Shown here piece after piece: positions 59,772 to 64,000 of a stretch of DNA of 64,000 nt. The translations under genes and the position numbers were made by a program. The first letter of the stretch is position 1; each line of letters begins with the position of its first letter. The DNA is taken from the NCBI GenBank assembly GCA_036874045.1, contig CM072336.1, forward strand, positions 12,085,001 to 12,149,000. The letters run 5' to 3'. Source of the stretch: Cymodocea nodosa (taxonomy: Eukaryota; Streptophyta; Magnoliopsida; Alismatales; Cymodoceaceae). The notes below the pieces were generated by a model. That model did no database searches. It was not told the DNA's origin and saw nothing but the letters and a program-made list of their open reading frames with translations.

Positions 59772-61280
59772 TGTTAGGACCGAATGACTTCACTAGAGGA
59801 GGGTGAATGGTGTCTATGTAATTTTTAAACTTATTTTGACTTAATTAACCAATTTGAATGAATAGTTTGCACAAGTACTAAACAAATATACAAAACATGC
59901 ATAGCGGAAATATAAATAAGAAACACAAGGGAATTTTAGGTGGTTCACCAACTCAGCTAGTCCACCCCCAAGGATCACTTGGGCTTCACTACGTGTCTCA
60001 ACACTTACATACACTTGCTTTCAGGTCGAAGTAAGAACCAACCATTCCCTTGAGCTTTCTAATCATAGCTCTAACCAACCACATAGAAGTTTTCAGGTAT
60101 GAACTTCAGTAAACCAACCTCTTGAGTTTTTAGGTAGAAACTCAAATCACAACTTGAATGAAGCTTTAAGGTTTAAGCCACAAACCAAATGATCCTTCTT
60201 GGATCAGACTTTCAGCACTTGGAGAGCTTTAAGAATCTTCTTGTAAATCCAGCTTTCAATCGATTCCTTGTTGTAGTTAATCTGGATTGTGCATTCTTCT
60301 ATGACAGTAGTTGATCTGTAATTGTATACTGTATTTCTATATGTGATTGTATATGTAATCTCACTTGTAAGCTCTACTAAATATTGAATGATTTGTCTGT
60401 ATTTATGCTTGTAAGTCCAACGATCATATTTTCTCTACAACAGATTTATTTTGCTGTACTTGTTGAGTTTGCAGGCCTAAATATGGTAAGTTACCGTTTA
60501 GAAAGGTATTTCAAGATAACCTTTCGATTTTCTCAAACTTTCGGATAGTTAGCTGTGTCACTTTCCGAAGGATGTTTGTAACTCATCGAAAATCCACTTA
60601 AGTCCTTTTGTCACGTGAGATTTAAGTCATACACGTGACGAGTCTTAAGTTCGAATGGTTATAACTGTAACTCACCAAAACTCTTCAACTTTCAAATAGT
60701 TAGCTACAGTAACCTCCTGATTCTTCTTTTAGGCTTCTGATTGCTGTCTTCTTATTTCTACACGTGGGCAATTGAGTAACTTAAGTTTCGGATAGTTAGA
60801 TCTGCAACCTTCTGAAACTTCTTATTTTTTAGATAGTTATCTTTCCTATCTTACTAAAAAATCCTTTAAGCTTCCATCTACTAATTTAATTTCTACACGT
60901 GCATATTTGAATGACTTAACTATTTGGATAGTTAACTTTTCTAACTTTCCGATATCCTTGGTCTTTTGGATAGTTAGCTCCTTAACTTTCTGATTTTCCA
61001 TACAGCCATCTTTCTTACTTTCTGAAAGAATTCCTACTACTTTAAACTACCTTCCGAATACTTAGCTGAGAACTGACCGAACTTCTTGGCTTTCTCTTTC
61101 AACTGTGAATGCATTGCTTATAATGTGATATCTTTTGAATTCCTTATGCAGCATTCGTTTAGTCTATTTGGCTGTAATTTGCTTAGACTTTTCCATTCAT
61201 ATCTATTCAACTTGCAATCTATGAAATACATACACTTCTCTCATGGATGTTTGGATTATCAAAATACAGAGGTCCTTTCA
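59772..61280 (-). mobile_element. LTR-C: 3' LTR of a minus-strand copia-like element
   Basis: 1509 bp. On the minus strand it starts TGAAAGGACC after a PPT and ends ...GGTCCTAACA at the P4 reverse transcriptase. It is collinear with the solo LTR-C split by P2. It contains many GGATAGTT / AACTATCC and CACGTG motifs. A TSD cannot be verified because the other end of the element is missing. Confidence 0.88.
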
Positions 61281-62560
61281 GTCTCCCCCTTTTTGATAAT
61301 GACAAAATCCTTTACATTAAATTACATGTATTTCACTCCCTAGATTATTTCTATACATTCAGTCACATAGAAACTAAGTAAAGCAAAGATTTACAGTGAA
61401 TACAATACAATGGAGTTAATTTCTCCCCCTGACTATGTGCTAGGAATTTCAAAACTGTAATTTCCATATTCTTCTCCCCCTTTTTGTCATTAGATAAAAG
61501 GAGTTCCACAATTTTCTTTTACTAAGGTAACTGCTATATTTCTCCCCCTTTTTTTTTTGTTGCATCAATATCTTCAAATACTGATTTTGAATTTGCATCA
61601 AATGTCAATAGTCTATGTGTTGATATCAATTGTTGAAATATTTTCATAATTGCAATCTAATTTCTTCTTTCCTTTTGATGTTGTACTACTTTTCTTCTCT
61701 CTTATTCGAGCACAGTATCAATTGAAGTGTCAATTTCCTCAATCCTTGTTTGATACCAATTGTTGACATATTAATATCTGAGAAGTTAGTAAATGCTCTC
61801 CTAGTTTGTGGTATTTCTTCCTTTGTCTCGTTTATTTACTACATCATCTGTAAAAACTGAGAAACAATGAAATGCCAATTGTTAATGTAGCAATTTATAA
61901 ATATGCAGTTAATATTTGTAGTTGCTACCACAAGCTCTCCCCTATTTGTTATGGAGGTTTTCTGATTTTTAGTAGCAAGCTATAGGCTCTCCCCCTATGC
62001 GTGCCCCTTTTATATACTTTTTTTTTTTGCACTGAAGCAGCATTCTAAATTCCCTTCATATAGTAGGTTCTCCCCCTACTTATATGCTTTTCCTTGTAGA
62101 TAAATTTGTTGCACCTGTTTTGCAAAATGACATATATGATACCAACTGAACTAGGTACCAATTGTTAGTCAAAAATATCATAAATAATTCTCAATCATTT
62201 AACTTCTGACTCCAATCCGTTTATCTTTTCTTAGATCTTTATTTCAAGAGGTTCTTTCAATTTGCAAAAGATAATTTGAAGACTGTAGTCTAGCTGCAGC
62301 TCTCTTTTCTATATACTTGTTTCTAACTACTGTAGATTTTGCTCTGGTTGAGTATCATGATTTTAGGAACGTTTTCCACTCAATCTATGTGTAGCACTTT
62401 CTACCAATTTATGGTGCCTTTAATGATACCAAATTATTACTGTCATAACTAGTTTGAAGCTATAGATCAACTGCTCCTCCTAAATAATATAATCCTACAA
62501 TTCAAACAAAAATAGATTTTGGTACCCATACTTTCTTGGGTCCATAAGTGTTAGTCCTGA
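61281..62560 (-). mobile_element. 3' internal region of the minus-strand LTR-C element
   Basis: On the minus strand the terminal PPT ATCAAAAAGGGGGAGAC abuts the LTR. At least six further GGGGGAGA-type tracts (or close variants) lie near 61425, 61473, 61543, 61938, 61990 and 62070. At the right edge a short frame reads TYGPKKVWVPKS, like the gag-pol junction of SIRE-type copia polyproteins, directly followed by a stop. So almost all of pol has been deleted. It ends where LTR-A starts at 62561. Confidence 0.7.
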
Positions 62561-62789
62561 TGTTTAGAATGAAAAAGTGCATATTATTAACGGTTAAATG
62601 ATGGTTAATTGCATCATATTTAGCTTATCATATGAGAATTAAGCCATTATGTTATAATTGCACTGTTATATGCTTTAATTAAAGAATCTGCTTAATTTTG
62701 GGGAATTAATGTTAATTTAGTACATTTCTGAACTATCGGTAAATTGTAGGCTGTGAAATTCTTAAGTATCCGAATTTTCTGTTATTTTA

Positions 62790-62900
62790 GACAGTTATGT
62801 TTAGCATACCGAACATGTATCGGATAGTTATGTTTAACATACCGAACATGTACCGGATAGCCATGTTTAAATTGCCGAACAGTTATGTTTTAAAAGAATA
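62790..62900. repeat. Tandem U3 repeat with CATACCGAACATGT units
   Basis: Two close copies of GTTATGTTTA(G/A)CATACCGAACATGTA(T/C)CGGATAG and a partial third. The reverse form is seen at about 30230-30320 and 42460-42545. Confidence 0.75.
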
Positions 62901-63234
62901 TTTTATTATTTCCTGAAGTACATGTGTCGAAACCATAATGCATGACTTAAGTAAACTTTCAGTGAGTTATCTATAACTATCCAAAATTGTAGCAAAGCTT
63001 CGGATAGTTATATGTGTAACTCTCCGAAATCTCCTTTTATTTATAAAATAGTTGTGGACACATGTCATGTTTTGGGAAAGTGACTTAAGTGGATTTTCAG
63101 TGAGTTATCTGTAACTATCTAAAATGCATCTGAGCATCGAATAGTTAGACCTGTAACTCTCTGAAATGTTTCTTTTATTATTAAATTGTTGATGACACGT
63201 GTCGTGATCTGGAAGATTGACTTAAGTTATATAT

Positions 63235-63372
63235 CGGTGAGTTATCTGTAACTATCCGAAATGCATCTGAGCATTAGATAGTTCAGTTTGTAACTATCTG
63301 AAATGCATCTAAGCATCGGATAGTTAAGTTTATAACTATCCGAAATGCACCTGAGCATTGGATAGTTAAATT
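63235..63372. repeat. Tandem U3 minisatellite, about 54-bp unit with inverted arms
   Basis: Three units of the form AACTATCCGAAATGC, ATCTGAGC, ATCGGATAGTT, then a spacer. Within each unit AACTATCCGA and TCGGATAGTT are complementary and could form a 10-bp stem. It produces a repetitive false reading frame on the minus strand. Confidence 0.8.
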
Positions 63373-64000
63373 TATGCATGTGTTTTATAGTTAAATCAAC
63401 GAAGCAAGTCTGTTGAGTTATCTGTAACTCCACAGACTATTTATTTTCTAATATGCCATTGTAGTAGTTGCAGAAACAGGACAGTTGGAAGGAAAAACCA
63501 TGATCGCACGTATCGCATAGGGAGAAGAAAGCATCGTTGTTGATATGAATGAAGGAAATCCAACCAACCATTCAAGCAAAAGCAGTTACTACTGAAGAAA
63601 TATAAAAGAAAAGAAGAAAGAGAAGTAAAGGTGTGATCGATGGGTATGGCTAGTGTGTACAGAGGAGGAGCACCGAGCTCTCTACAGGCAGCGTCGACAA
63701 TTCTCTAAAGTACCACACCAACCGTCATCACCACCACCATAATCACCAACTATCAGAGGTCTGTGAGGATACTTTCCTAATGTCAGGTCGATTCCGAGCC
63801 AAACACAGTGCCTGACAACCACTGTGAGGAGTGATCGCGTCGCGGGAAGGGAAGCCATTTTCACCAAGTGTCGACTCATATTTTAGGAGATCGTAAAGCT
63901 TCTAGCCTTAGCTTCGGGTTGATGCCTGTATGTTGAAGAGGAGATTATCTTGGAAATTCTTAACTCACGATTCTATAGGGAGAGGAGACAGAATTGTAAG

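Larger units (their letters stand above)
62561..64000 (+). mobile_element. LTR-A, cut by the right window edge
   Basis: TGTTTAGAATG start, U3 with tandem hairpin units, TATA box (near 63600), and the beginning of R and U5 up to the GTAAG at the end of the window. Left flank CCTGA (62556-62560). Whether it is solo or belongs to a full element lies outside the window. Confidence 0.88.

Noticed and set aside
61086..61343. Plus-strand frame spanning the LTR-C border
   Set aside because: It crosses the LTR/PPT boundary antisense to the element and has no family resemblance.

Overview
The window is a block of nested plant LTR retrotransposons in the nuclear genome of a flowering plant, probably a eudicot. 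It is AT-rich. Nearly every base belongs to a retroelement, and I see no host gene, tRNA or rRNA gene. The lineage calls rest on integrase, reverse transcriptase and gag motifs, primer-binding sites (PBS) matching the 3' end of plant tRNA-Asp, polypurine tracts (PPT), TG...CA termini and 5-bp target-site duplications (TSD). All family labels here are mine. LTR-A (about 2.0 kb) is an Athila-like Ty3/gypsy family. LTR-B (about 1.6 kb) and LTR-C (about 1.4-1.5 kb) look Ty1/copia-like (SIRE/Maximus type). LTR-D (about 1.5 kb) is unclassified.

Layout. 1-3592: 5' end of a minus-strand LTR-A element that runs off the left edge; its LTR is split by a solo LTR-D. 3677-6962: LTR-A copy split by a solo LTR-B. 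6963-29574: plus-strand element P1 (LTR-A, PBS, broken pol). Its integrase is split by a solo LTR-C, and that LTR-C is itself split by a complete 15-kb element P2 (13751-28779, TSD GCTCC). 29575-42771: minus-strand element M2, with most of pol deleted and its accessory ORF tandemly duplicated. 42772-43806: LTR-A fragment. 43807-51026: plus-strand element P3 (accessory ORF, gag, F-box), its F-box gene split by an antisense solo LTR-A. 51040-55840: 3' part of a copia-like element with its own accessory ORF and an LTR-B. 55841-59771: element P4 (truncated LTR-A, PBS, pol). 59772-62560: 3' part of a minus-strand LTR-C element. 62561-64000: start of another LTR-A.

The main novelty is the internal organisation of the Athila-like family. 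The order read in P2 is LTR, PBS, [zinc knuckle, protease, RT, RNase H, integrase], accessory ORF ('ORFX'), gag capsid ORF, F-box gene, long 3' UTR, PPT, LTR. Capsid therefore lies downstream of integrase and is separated from its zinc knuckle, and an F-box protein gene sits inside the element. The ORFX-gag-F-box order recurs in M2 and P3. The knuckle-first pol recurs directly behind the PBS in P1 and P4, so neither feature is an accident of one copy.

Short palindromes (TAACTCAACG / CGTTGAGTTA) sit at every ORF junction, and splice-like signals flank gag and the F-box gene. Homologues of ORFX and a U3 promoter module occur in both the gypsy-like and the copia-like elements, which suggests exchange between superfamilies. 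All coding regions are decayed, mostly by C-to-T or G-to-A nonsense changes. The P2 F-box gene is the best preserved, with one premature stop in 378 codons.
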